52,366 nucleotides of DNA, taken from NCBI GenBank assembly GCA_964610205.1, contig CAZSVI010000005.1:1-52366 (forward strand), read 5' to 3'. Position 1 is the first letter of the stretch. Each line of letters opens with the position of its first letter. The notes under the pieces were generated by a model. It made no database searches and was not told where the DNA came from. It worked only from the letters and a program-made list of their open reading frames with translations. This document shows, in pieces, positions 34,605 to 43,827 of the stretch. Made by a program: the position numbers and the translations under genes. The DNA is from CAZSVI01 sp964610205 (GTDB taxonomy: Bacteria; Bacillota; Clostridia; DSM-8532).

Positions 34605-36379
34605 ATGAAAAAATCAACATTTTTCGTTTTGATTTCGGTTCTGCTTCTGACGCTTTTTCCGCAAATGTCTATTGCCACACCGAACAATCATACGCCGTAC
34701 GAGCTTAAAGCTATGCTGATCAACCCCGACGAGACGCATCCCTACGGCAGTGCTCTGCTCACCTTTAAGATTGAGGGTTTGCCCCGCGGCGGAGACACGG
34801 AGTACTGGTACGTGGTTATCGAGAAAAAGATCAAGGCATCCGGCGAATGGAAAAGCTCCGATGAGCTGATTTCCCATATGATGCTGGATTATTATCAAAC
34901 AAGCGCGGGCATATACGAGTTTGAACAGATCTGGGTGGAGGATTATGCATGGGATGCCGGCACACCTGTTTCCTTCAGGGTAAAGGTTGCCTTATACGAT
35001 GAAACTTACAGCCTGATCAGCGAATCAAGTTATTCCAACGTCGCTTCAATCGGCTTGCAGGGCAGTGGTTGGGCGATGCCCGAGCTCGAGAAGGCCAATG
35101 GATACGGGCTGATACCCGACATACTGCAGGGAACCGACATGACAAAGCCCATTACAAGGGAGGAATTCTGCGAGCTGGCACTCCTGCTTTATGAAAAATC
35201 AACAGGCAAGACGCCTGTGCCTGTCTCTCCCAATCCCTTTACCGATACGCAAAACCCGCAGATAATGAAGGCTTTCGCCCTGGGCATCACACAGGGTACC
35301 TCCAAGACGACCTTTTCTCCCGATAATACCATCACCCGGCAGGAATGTGCCACCATGCTGTTCCGGACCATCAAAGCCATCGCTCCGAACGCGGATTATT
35401 CCGTCACGGGCGTGCCTGATTTTCCGGATCAGAAGGAAATCGGTTCCTGGGCGATAGAGGGTACAAAATATATGTCGAAGCTGGGGATCATCAAGGGCGA
35501 CGACAGAGGTTACTTCATGCCGAAGGCCACCACCACCGCACAGCAGGCGGCAGGCTATGGCACGGCCACAAGAGAAGCCGCCGTTCTCATGAGCGTCCGA
35601 ACCTATGATGCGGTACCCTCCATTACCGCTGGCTCTCCATCAGCCTCAAACCCTTCGGTATCCGCCGACCGGTTATCTGTCAGCGAGGAGTACTGTCTGG
35701 CTGCTTTGCCTGGCGGTACCGTATAGGGCTGGGGTGACGATAATGGGGTCCACCTTGGATTGTACAATTCGGGCGAGGAATTAGTATACGCGCCGACTAA
35801 AATCATGGACAATGCCAAATCGGTATTTGCCGGTTGGGGGACCTCCCTGGTCATCAAAAACGACGATTCCCTGTGGGCTTGGGGCGATAATATGTAAAGG
35901 ACATGACCATGACCTCAAGTGTCGTCTATTTCATAAAAGAAGACGATTCGCTCTGGGGTATCGGCAGCGACTATACGGGTTCCACAAAAATCATGGACGG
36001 CGTAAAGGCTGCTTCGGCAAGTATGGGATTGCCGCTTTTGATTCTGACAAAGAATATCCAGCTTCTGGCACACGATTAGACAGGTGTTGTCACTTCCATG
36101 TTTGGAACAGGGGATGTGGATTGGGAAAACGTTGATTGGAACAGCTATAATAAGCCCAAATCTATCATCTTAATGTCCGATGTCCGAGCCATCAGCGCGG
36201 GACCGATGCAGTACCTTGTGGAGAAAAACGACGGCACGGTATGGACCTGGGGCTGCCATGAAGAGAGATGCTTGGGCGACGGTCAATTCGGTACACAAAC
36301 ATTTGGGACAACACAGTTTATAAAACTGGAATTCACTGCTTCCCAAGGGGAGAAGAAATTTTTTTACATTAACCGGTAA
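34605..36379 (+). pseudogene. SLH-domain protein with RCC1-like repeats, broken
   Basis: An intact 373-codon frame (34605-35726) encodes a signal peptide (1-24), an Ig-like region (25-150), and SLH repeats (about 155-335) similar to those of the protein at 44317. It ends with a TAG at 35724-35726. The same frame then encodes GWGDDNGVHLGLYN and KSVFAGWGTSLVIKNDDSLW before a TAA at 35895. A second frame carries further repeats (VVYFIKEDDSLWGIGSD; QYLVEKNDGTVWTWG), with a TAG at 36077. So an original protein of about 590 residues with RCC1-like propeller repeats has three stops and a frameshift. The 373-residue product might still be secreted. Confidence 0.75.
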
Positions 36380-36643
36380 GGCCTGAACTTATACGAGTGA
36401 TGAGAGCACATCACCCAATCTCAAAAAGCACCCATTCAATTATGCATATTTTCCGGCATATGAGCTTATTATGCACTTTTACCAGCATATTCTAATGATA
36501 ATTGCTGTATCAAGTTAATCAATGAAGTTTATTCTCCCTGCTAAAGGTTAATTTTCCGTCTTCAGGGTAAAAATCTGTCATTTGTTATTCTTTTACCATA
36601 GTTCCATATATACATTACATATGCATAACATTTAATATAAAAA

Positions 36644-36736
36644 CGGAAGCAATTGCTTGCAATTGCAAGACACCATTATTACAACAATAGGTTTTGCTTT
36701 GGTAAAACCATCACTCCGTAACAAGGTTATATACGG
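36644..36736. repeat. Dispersed palindromic repeat, copy E
   Basis: Begins with GGAAGCAATTGCTTGCAATT, made of two overlapping palindromes (AAGCAATTGCTT, TTGCAATTGCAA), nearly the same as the start of copy C at 18213. An internal hairpin GGTTTTGCTTTGGTAAAACC and the end CCGTAACAAGGTTATATA resemble part of the 42705 element. The rest of 36380-36884 shows no gene. Confidence 0.5.
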
Positions 36737-36766
36737 AAGTTTTTCTTAACTTTTTTCAGTATTTTA

Positions 36767-36795
36767 TTGACTGTTAAATTATTTGACAGTATAAT
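36767..36795 (+). promoter_or_regulatory. Sigma-A promoter of the GntR/GH38 operon
   Basis: TTGACT (36767-36772), 17 bp, TATAAT (36790-36795). A second TTGACA at 36783 lacks a well-spaced -10. Confidence 0.8.
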
Positions 36796-36819
36796 CATGA
36801 TATAAGATTATTATTTAAT

Positions 36820-36829
36820 TACATATGTA
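36820..36829. promoter_or_regulatory. Candidate GntR autoregulatory operator
   Basis: TACATATGTA, a perfect palindrome just after the promoter, with a related TATACATA at about 36846-36853. Binding by the adjacent GntR protein is inferred from position. Confidence 0.45.
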
Positions 36830-36884
36830 TAATTATATCATAACATATACATAATGAATTTTGAACTTGTATGAAAGGAGTACC

Positions 36885-38003
36885 ATGGGAATCGATAAAA
36901 ACTCAAAGATGCCGCTGTATATGCAACTTAAAAATCATATGATCCATCTCATCAAAGTCGGAGAATTAAAACCAGGCTGTATCCTGCCGACGGAAAATGA
37001 GCTTTGCAGTCAATTCGGTATCAGCAGATATCCTGTCAGGCAGGCCATGGAGGAACTGGTTGCAGAAGGGTATCTTCACAGGACACGTGGTCGGGGAACG
37101 TTTGTAAGTGACAGGCTGCATATGATGAACCCGGCCGCAGGTAAAAAGATGCTGGGGCTTGTCATGGGATCTCTTACTGGCGAATTATGCGGTCAAATCC
37201 TTACCGGTTTTGAAAAACAAGCCAGAAAACAAGGATATTATACGAATGTCTGCTGCAGCGAATGTATTAAGCAAGAGGAGTTGGAATGCATAGAACGGTT
37301 GGTGGATTGTGAAATCGAAAGTATATTTGTTTTCCCTTGTGATGAAAGCAAACTGGGAGATAAAATTGATGAGCTTAGGGAAAAAGGAGTTCATATAGGC
37401 CTGCTTGACAGAAACCTTGGCCTCTCAGATGTGGATTTCGTTGGTTCTGATAACTTTGGAGGCGCCTACATGGCAGTGAGGCATCTTGCGATGCAAGGCT
37501 ACAGTAATGTGGTTTTTGTTTCCAACAAATCCAATGCATCCTCTGTTGACGAAAGAATGGAAGGATACCTGAAAGCGGTTGAAGATTTTAGGCTTAATTC
37601 AATTGCACATATCAATATTCAAGAAGACTTAGGAAGATATACTTATCCGGCACACCGATTCTTTCTGGAAAAACTGAAAGATGATCTCATAGAGTTAAAA
37701 AAACATTTACCTTTAGGTATTTTTTCGATCAATGACGGTGTAGCCCTGCAATGTATGAGAATTTTGCAGTCGGAAGGTATTAATTTAGGAAGAGATGTTG
37801 GCCTGGTCGGATTTGACAATGAAAAAAAATGTGAATTTGCACCTATCCCGCTGACATCTGTAGCCCAGAACGGGCTATTGATAGGTCAGGCCGCAGCTGA
37901 TATTTTAATAAACAAGGCTGAGAATAAGACAAAATCAACATTTAATGTTACTGTACCAACTCAGTTGGTGGTTAGAAGTTCCTGTGGGGAGAAATCACTA
38001 TGA
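36885..38003 (+). CDS. GntR-family regulator with LacI-type ligand-binding domain (AraR-like)
   Basis: A 372-residue hybrid regulator. Residues 5-75 are a GntR winged helix (MPLYMQLKNHMIHLI, GCILPTENELCSQFGISRYP, RTRGRGTFVS) and residues 85-370 a periplasmic-binding-like sugar domain (LDRNLGLSDVDFVGSDNFGG, VGLVGFDNEKKCEFAPIPLT). I chose the ATG at 36885 after AAAGGAG; an upstream TTG at 36861 is in frame but has no site. The next gene, an alpha-mannosidase, starts 76 nt downstream, so it probably senses a mannose-type sugar. Confidence 0.92.
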   Translation: MGIDKNSKMPLYMQLKNHMIHLIKVGELKPGCILPTENELCSQFGISRYPVRQAMEELVAEGYLHRTRGRGTFVSDRLHMMNPAAGKKMLGLVMGSLTGELCGQILTGFEKQARKQGYYTNVCCSECIKQEELECIERLVDCEIESIFVFPCDESKLGDKIDELREKGVHIGLLDRNLGLSDVDFVGSDNFGGAYMAVRHLAMQGYSNVVFVSNKSNASSVDERMEGYLKAVEDFRLNSIAHINIQEDLGRYTYPAHRFFLEKLKDDLIELKKHLPLGIFSINDGVALQCMRILQSEGINLGRDVGLVGFDNEKKCEFAPIPLTSVAQNGLLIGQAAADILINKAENKTKSTFNVTVPTQLVVRSSCGEKSL

Positions 38004-38079
38004 TAAACATCTTACAAAACTTACACTATAGTAATCCAAAAGGAAGCCAATATATTTTAAATAAATGGGGGTATGTATT

Positions 38080-40917
38080 ATGAATAGTCAAGAGATTACA
38101 TTGCTTGAAGGCCTGAAAAAGGATACTGCAGGCTATTGGGCAGAAAGAATTCTGTCCCAGATGGATTATGCAGCGAAGCTTTCGAACGTAAGTAAAGGGA
38201 AATTTGATAATATCATTGAAAAGGCATTAGACTACCTGGTAACAAAGCATACTGAAGATGGTGTTATCTCTAAAACTACGGCACTAAATGCCGAGAATAT
38301 GATTAAGGAAATGTCAGTTGCCGCGAAAAGCTATAAGATGATTTGCGCAGCTCATGCCCATATCGACATGAACTGGATGTGGGGTTTTGCGGAGACTGTT
38401 GCTGTTACGCTGGATACCTTCCGGACTATGCTAAACCTGATGAAAGAATATGACGATTTCAAATTTTCGCAATCTCAAGCTTCGGTGTACAGAATTGTCG
38501 AGGAATACGACCCGGATATGCTGCAGGAGATTAAAGACAGAATTAAAGAAGGACGCTGGGAAGTGACCGCTTCCACCTGGGTGGAAACTGACAAAAACAT
38601 GCCGAACGGTGAAAGTCTCGTAAGACATATACTATATACAAAGAAATATCTGTCAAAGCTGCTGAACCTGGACCCCGATTCACTGCAGCTTGACTTTGAA
38701 CCGGATACCTTTGGGCATAGCCGCAATGTGCCGGAGATTTTGACAAATGGGGGCGTAAAATATTATTATCACTGCAGAGGATATGAGGGACACAATTTGT
38801 ATAAATGGCAGTCACCTTCCGGCAGTGCTGTTGTCGTGTACAGGGAGCCTCTTTGGTATAATGCGACCATAGATGCAAATATAGCTATGCATGTTCCTGA
38901 ATTCTGTTCCGCTCATGGGATTGATACCCTATTAAAGGTATATGGGGTTGGTGACCATGGCGGCGGACCTACAAGACGGGATATTGAAAAACTGATTGAA
39001 ATGAATACCTGGCCTGTTTTTCCGACCTTCAGGTTCGGTACATTCGGGGAATTCTTCCGGATGCTTGATTCCATTGCAGACAGGCTTCCGGTGGTAAATC
39101 AGGAGCTTAACTTTATATTTACAGGATGCTACACCACACAGACTCGAATCAAATCCGCAAACAGGATTAGTGAAGCTAAGATGAATGAGGCAGAGGCTTT
39201 CAGTTCTCTTTCAACAGTTTTTGCGGATGGTGATTACCCTGCTGTCGCTTATGAAGAAGCATGGGAGAAAGTGCTTTTCAACCATTTTCATGATATTCTG
39301 CCCGGCTCCGGCGTAATTGAAACAAGAGAACATGCTATGGGTCAGTTCCAGCAAATATTAGCCGCAGCCAATAGTGGAATAAGCAAAGCATTGAGGAATA
39401 TTGCTTCACGTATCGATACCGCCTCTCTGGGAATAACCGAAGAGAACGTCAGGGATACCATTTCCGAAGGCGCGGGGGTCGGCTATTCCATCCAGGATTT
39501 TGGTATCCCTCAGGCAGAAAGAGGCAGTGGCAAGAACAGGATCATTCATTTCTTCAACCCTTCCGTTCAAAGCAGGAGGGAGCCTGTAGAGATTATTGTA
39601 TGGGATTGGCCGGGTGATTTGTCAAGAATAGAAATTAAAGATACAGAGGGTGCAGCGGTCAAACATCAAGTATTAAGCAATACGATGCACCATTCTGCTC
39701 CTGTCGTTGACTACTGGGGACATAAATTTGTCAGATTGCTGGTGGATGTGACAGTACCGGCATGCGGATACAGCACATATTTGATGAATGAAAGAGAGCT
39801 TCTAAATCTGACGGTAGGGATTCCTAACGATCCCAGGATAGAAATCCCGGATCAATATATTCTTGAGAATGATTATATAAAAGTGATATTCGATACCAAG
39901 AGTATTTCCATCATATCTATGCTTGATAAGAAGCATGGCAATGAACTGACAGATGTCAAACAGCCTGCCGGTATTTTCAGATTGATTGAGGAAGATGACT
40001 GCAAAGGAATGACCGCATGGACCATAGGCAGGTATATGAATATTTTCGATCTGAACCGCAATGTAAAAGCCGTTGATACATCCATGGATAAAGACGCACT
40101 GCGGCAGTGGATTACATATAGTATCAAATTCAGGGAGTCCAGGCTGAATGTTACCATATCGCTGGATTACAACAGTCCGAGCCTGCATTTCGATGTGGAA
40201 TGCGACTGGCAGGAAACCGCCCAAATCGGCAAATATATTCCGCAGCTTAATTTCCATATGCCGGTGGCATATAAATGTAAAAACTATAAATATGATATTC
40301 CTTTCGGAACCATTATAAGGGAAGATCTCAATCAGGACGTACCCGCAAGCAGTTGGGCTATGGCAATCCCAAATAATGGCACCGGAAGCGCGGTGACAGT
40401 TACAACCAATACTAAACATGGCTTCAGAGGAACAGATAATTCTATTTCAGTCACATTAATCCGCAGTTCCTATGACCCGGACCCGTATCCGGAGAACTAC
40501 ATCCACCGTATCAAGTTTTCAGTCGGAATCGTGGCTGCTGCTGAAAGCAATGCAGAGTTGATTAGAAAAGCATATGAATACAACCATCCTATCAGCTTCG
40601 TATCAGGTTTAAAACACAACGGCGACATTCACCCGTTCAAAAGCTTTATAACTCTGGAAAGCGGCAGTGTTGCCGTATCCGCCTTAAAAATACCTGAAAA
40701 AGCAGAAAGCGGAAACAACATGCTGGTTAGAGTATACGAAACAGACGGGATCAAAACACAGGCTGTCCTGAAATTCGCTCGCAGTGTGAATAATGCCTGG
40801 CGTGTGGACTTGAACGAAAACAGATTAGAATGCGGTATAAATATTCAGGTTGAGGATACCATTGTCAAATTGGACGTTGATGCCAATACAATAGTGAGTA
40901 TCTGTATAGAGTTTTAG
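38080..40917 (+). CDS. GH38 alpha-mannosidase
   Basis: A 945-residue cytoplasmic enzyme. The GH38 catalytic domain has the Zn-binding HAHID (H94, D96), the nucleophile region FEPDTFGHS with Asp209, and the later Zn-ligand segment NHFHD (H404). It is followed by the central three-helix and C-terminal beta-sandwich domains. It hydrolyses alpha-linked mannose residues from oligosaccharides. I chose the second ATG (38080), 8 nt after GGGGG, over the ATG at 38065. It is in an operon with the GntR-type regulator. Confidence 0.9.
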   Translation: MNSQEITLLEGLKKDTAGYWAERILSQMDYAAKLSNVSKGKFDNIIEKALDYLVTKHTEDGVISKTTALNAENMIKEMSVAAKSYKMICAAHAHIDMNWMWGFAETVAVTLDTFRTMLNLMKEYDDFKFSQSQASVYRIVEEYDPDMLQEIKDRIKEGRWEVTASTWVETDKNMPNGESLVRHILYTKKYLSKLLNLDPDSLQLDFEPDTFGHSRNVPEILTNGGVKYYYHCRGYEGHNLYKWQSPSGSAVVVYREPLWYNATIDANIAMHVPEFCSAHGIDTLLKVYGVGDHGGGPTRRDIEKLIEMNTWPVFPTFRFGTFGEFFRMLDSIADRLPVVNQELNFIFTGCYTTQTRIKSANRISEAKMNEAEAFSSLSTVFADGDYPAVAYEEAWEKVLFNHFHDILPGSGVIETREHAMGQFQQILAAANSGISKALRNIASRIDTASLGITEENVRDTISEGAGVGYSIQDFGIPQAERGSGKNRIIHFFNPSVQSRREPVEIIVWDWPGDLSRIEIKDTEGAAVKHQVLSNTMHHSAPVVDYWGHKFVRLLVDVTVPACGYSTYLMNERELLNLTVGIPNDPRIEIPDQYILENDYIKVIFDTKSISIISMLDKKHGNELTDVKQPAGIFRLIEEDDCKGMTAWTIGRYMNIFDLNRNVKAVDTSMDKDALRQWITYSIKFRESRLNVTISLDYNSPSLHFDVECDWQETAQIGKYIPQLNFHMPVAYKCKNYKYDIPFGTIIREDLNQDVPASSWAMAIPNNGTGSAVTVTTNTKHGFRGTDNSISVTLIRSSYDPDPYPENYIHRIKFSVGIVAAAESNAELIRKAYEYNHPISFVSGLKHNGDIHPFKSFITLESGSVAVSALKIPEKAESGNNMLVRVYETDGIKTQAVLKFARSVNNAWRVDLNENRLECGINIQVEDTIVKLDVDANTIVSICIEF

Positions 40918-40946
40918 ATATATTTTACGCTGATTGTACCGTTAAT

Positions 40947-40999
40947 GGGAGTGTATGATCCGGAACTTTTTTGAAGAGGTTTCGGGTTAATACACTCCC
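40947..40999. terminator. Bidirectional hairpin between convergent genes
   Basis: GGGAGTGTAT (40947-40956) pairs with ATACACTCCC (40990-40999), with an inner CCGGAAC/GGTTTCGG arm. It lies between the stops of the GH38 and YhcH genes. There is no strong T run on either strand. Confidence 0.5.
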
Positions 41000-41021
41000 T
41001 AATCAAATGCAAAGTATATTG

Positions 41022-41474
41022 TTAAACAGCTATTTTTACAACAATTTTTACAATGTTCTCATTCGGGTCGTCTGCGATCAGACACGGCATGTGTGCATCT
41101 TCGGGAAAAAAGACAGCGAAAGTACCCTGCTTTGCCAGCAGAAAACTGCCGTTACCTTCTAAATAGGCTCGATCCCTGTCCTCTTCATAATGAACCTTAA
41201 CTGTCAAATCTTCAGTGAAGGCATATCCCAGTTTTTCAGTTCCTTTATAGATATATTGGAGATCGATATATTTTTTATGTGCCTCCCATACCCCTTTCTC
41301 TATTGGCTTGCCCTTATATTTCTGTATCATTGTATATATGTTCAAACCGTCTATTTCATATGTACCAACGTCCATATTATCGAAATCGTTTTGCTGCAAA
41401 TATTGCAGAGCAGCTTTTATCCTTTCACTCATTCCAAAGTAAAGGCTTGCATTTTGAATGTTATCAATAATCAT
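41022..41474 (-). CDS. YhcH/YjgK/YiaL family protein (DUF386)
   Basis: A 150-residue cupin-fold protein with the family segments EKGVWEAHKKYIDLQYIYKG, EDRDRAYLEGNGSFLLAKQG and FAVFFPEDAHMPCLI; the histidine and glutamate pattern suits a metal-binding cupin. I chose ATG 41474, with GAGGTG 6 nt upstream; a longer frame from 41549 has no site. Relatives are found in sialic acid and uncommon-sugar operons and are thought to act as sugar anomerases or isomerases. It is convergent with the alpha-mannosidase. Confidence 0.85.
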   Translation of the reverse strand: MIIDNIQNASLYFGMSERIKAALQYLQQNDFDNMDVGTYEIDGLNIYTMIQKYKGKPIEKGVWEAHKKYIDLQYIYKGTEKLGYAFTEDLTVKVHYEEDRDRAYLEGNGSFLLAKQGTFAVFFPEDAHMPCLIADDPNENIVKIVVKIAV

Positions 41475-41744
41475 TATTAACACCTCGTCTTTTCTAAAAT
41501 ATTCTTTGTGGATATTGCATAGCCAAGTAAATCGTGTGCTTTGTATCATTCTTCCGGATTATCCCTGCAGGGGAAAAAACAACGGTGATTAACCCAAATT
41601 TTTGCTACTTTTTTAATACTCTTATCAATTTCCCATCTCCTTTTGTAAAAACATTGACTCAATGATTTCACTATAAATATAATTATATAGGAAAGTCCGG
41701 TAAATGAAAATGCAGAATATCTAAAAAGTTGTACAATAGCTATA

Positions 41745-42677
41745 TTATATTTCAGATTTTTGCTTTATCAAGCACGGCTTAACCTCTTTATCAACAACCC
41801 TGTCCTGCTCGGTAAGCTTACTGCAAAGCAGCGGAGATTTTACATCATACTCATTAATGCTCTTCTTTACGGATTTGCAACAGTTATTTGCGTAGCAGTA
41901 AATACAACCATGGGCACATGTATTATATGCTCCGATATCTACACTAGGAATACAGCCGCAGTGTTCCCTTTGGTTGGCATCCTTCTGAAATCTGATTTTA
42001 GTTCCCACTATCTCTTGAATCAATACAGGGTCTATACATCTTGAATGGCCAATTCCTTGCTCTGACAGATCAATACTTTCAGCACATGATTCTATTTGAA
42101 AATTATGCTGTCTTGCTATATTAGAAATCTTTAAGGCTATTATTCTCTTCTTGTCGTCTTCTGTTTCTTGTATGCTTAAAGCTTTAAAGTTTCTATCAAC
42201 TTTTTTATAGTAATCTACAAAGCTGATAACACACTTTTCAGTATAACCGTGAAGCTTATCGGCCAGTAAATTAAAATGCTGTTCGTGATAGTTAACATCA
42301 ATTTCATGATTCAGAATAATCGGGTCATATCTCCAGATTACTATTTTGGGACCTATCATATCAGAAAGTCTTTTAAATGTGTCAATTATTAGCGGTTTAC
42401 CTGGCAGATTACCTTCTATATACGTATCATAAGGATTTAACGTAAATTGAAAGTAATACTTGTATTCATTTATCAGGTTTAGTCTTTGCAACATTCTTTC
42501 GGGATTCTTTGTCCAGAACACGATACAATCGACCACATTTCTTTTTAGCGATACCTTGCTTATCTGACGCGTATTCACAGGGTTTCTAACCAGAACAAAA
42601 CCCTCTTTGATTCTTTCAAAAAACCAGTTGCTGTAAAACGCGGGAATGTCAGTTCTTCTACTTGCACTGATAATCAT
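41745..42677 (-). CDS. DUF1848 family protein with radical-SAM-like cysteine cluster
   Basis: A 310-residue protein starting MIISASRRTDIPAFYSNWFF, the hallmark of DUF1848, followed by DCIVFWTKNP and YYFQFTLNPYD segments. Near the C-terminus it has HCGCIPSVDIGAYNTCAHGC, then IYCYANN; the CX3CX2C spacing is that of radical-SAM iron-sulfur sites, although here it is at the C-terminal end. The function of this family is not established. There is no operon partner in the window; an upstream repeat element (42705-42872) ends 28 nt from its start. Confidence 0.88.
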   Translation of the reverse strand: MIISASRRTDIPAFYSNWFFERIKEGFVLVRNPVNTRQISKVSLKRNVVDCIVFWTKNPERMLQRLNLINEYKYYFQFTLNPYDTYIEGNLPGKPLIIDTFKRLSDMIGPKIVIWRYDPIILNHEIDVNYHEQHFNLLADKLHGYTEKCVISFVDYYKKVDRNFKALSIQETEDDKKRIIALKISNIARQHNFQIESCAESIDLSEQGIGHSRCIDPVLIQEIVGTKIRFQKDANQREHCGCIPSVDIGAYNTCAHGCIYCYANNCCKSVKKSINEYDVKSPLLCSKLTEQDRVVDKEVKPCLIKQKSEI

Positions 42678-42704
42678 GTTATTATTACTTTCCCTTCTCT
42701 AAAT

Positions 42705-42872
42705 CCTTATAACGAGGAAACAAAATGGGCCCCCGCCCCACTTCTATAGGCGGCGGGTACCGATTTCCTCTATCAGACGGTGAGCATATCTCCCGCCTTG
42801 ATATAACAACCTTGGAGCAAAGCTCCAAGAACGCTGTTACGGTGTGAAGTAATTGCTTGTGCAATTATTTCC
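42705..42872. repeat. Structured mobile-element-like repeat, long copy D
   Basis: A 168-bp element with three stem-loops: a CCCGCC/GGCGGG stem around CCACTTCTATA near 42733-42759; the perfect hairpin CTTGGAGC-AAA-GCTCCAAG (42811-42829); and TAATTGC-TTGT-GCAATTA near 42850. Blocks match copy C (18213) in reverse orientation. The CCCCACTTCTATAGG-type hairpin is reminiscent of right ends of clostridial IS200/IS605 elements, but no transposase or tnpB is present. Confidence 0.6.
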
Positions 42873-43137
42873 ATTGTAATAAGAACCTTATACTTCGATC
42901 ACTATATATCCATATATTTACAATATTTTATTGAGTTTTCAACATCAAATAAAAAATGTTTTTATGTCGCGCACCCATTGAATATAATTAAATATGTCTT
43001 ATTAATCTATTCTTGCTTTCACTGCTATTGTTACCATATATATTGTAACATGGGAAGCATAAATTTATATTTTTTTATATGTTATTGTCAAAAAACTTAT
43101 CATGAGCATATCCTATTATTAAAAGGGAGGTGATTGT

Positions 43138-43281
43138 ATGCCAGATGGATTTTTCTACAGTCCATACAGAGGATATGGATTTAGATTTCGTCCAAGGTTC
43201 AGACGTAGATTTATAAGACCAATCATTAGACCATTTTTCTTTCTACCAGGAATTAGATTTCGACGCCGATTCTTTTATTGA
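43138..43281 (+). CDS. Small arginine/phenylalanine-rich protein (47 aa)
   Basis: A 47-residue ORF after a near-ideal ribosome site (AAAAGGGAGGTGATTGT then ATG). It starts MPDGFFYSPYRGYGFRFRPR and ends PGIRFRRRFFY; 13 residues are Arg, 12 Phe, none Lys or Cys. It has no signal peptide and no clear membrane helix. It is too short for usual gene-calling cut-offs. Small basic aromatic-rich peptides of this kind occur among spore-associated proteins, so a spore or nucleic-acid-binding role is possible, but I do not recognise a family. Confidence 0.65.
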   Translation: MPDGFFYSPYRGYGFRFRPRFRRRFIRPIIRPFFFLPGIRFRRRFFY

Positions 43282-43342
43282 TAAACCAATTATAAAAGAC
43301 GATAAATAAGGGGTTGAATTCAATATCAATCGGGCAATCGAG

Positions 43343-43375
43343 TAATCGGCTAATCATCACATAATTAGCCGATTA
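43343..43375. other. Hairpin after the small gene
   Basis: TAATCGGCTAAT (43343-43354) is an exact inverted copy of ATTAGCCGATTA (43364-43375), with a 9-nt loop. It lies 62 nt after the small-protein stop, without a T run. It may end that transcript. Confidence 0.5.
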
Positions 43376-43506
43376 TCCACAGTATAAGACCCTATTCCTT
43401 ATGTACGGAGAAAGCCTCGCAACTTTTCCCGTTCTTTGTGATGACTAACTCGTGATTGTCAATAGTGTAATCCAAGTACTTTCCAGGTTTTACTTTCAAT
43501 TCGTAT

Positions 43507-43821
43507 TTATAGGATAAAAATATTGGATGAAGCGATTACTGGTTTGGAATCACTCGTTCCCTGCACGGTTGCGATAAGCCCCGGGTTTTCTTTTTTATTC
43601 TCAATTTGGTATACATGATGAACGGTGATGTTGGTACAAATCAGACTGCCCCCATAGAACCCTATTCCACCGCCGTAATTGGCCTGATTGCCTGAAAAGA
43701 CAACGTTGATAAGGGAGGGTACGCCATTGAAGTTATACAAACCGCCACCCGCATCAGAGGCAGTATTGCCACTAAAGGTGACGTTGTTTAACACAAATTG
43801 TTTCCCATCAGAAATGTACAT
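43507..43821 (-). pseudogene. Fragment of a right-handed beta-helix surface protein
   Basis: A 104-codon frame encodes beta-helix repeats (NVTFSGNTASDAGGGLYN, NVVFSGNQANYGGGIGFYGG) typical of polymorphic outer-surface or adhesin-type proteins that are usually over 500 residues. No signal peptide or ribosome site is found and the frame remains open upstream without a good start. So it is a piece of a larger gene. Confidence 0.6.
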
Positions 43822-43827
43822 GCCAGA

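Noticed and set aside
39802..40419. 205-codon open frame on the minus strand inside the GH38 gene
   Set aside because: It is the antisense shadow of a well-supported enzyme, has no ribosome site and no recognisable domain.
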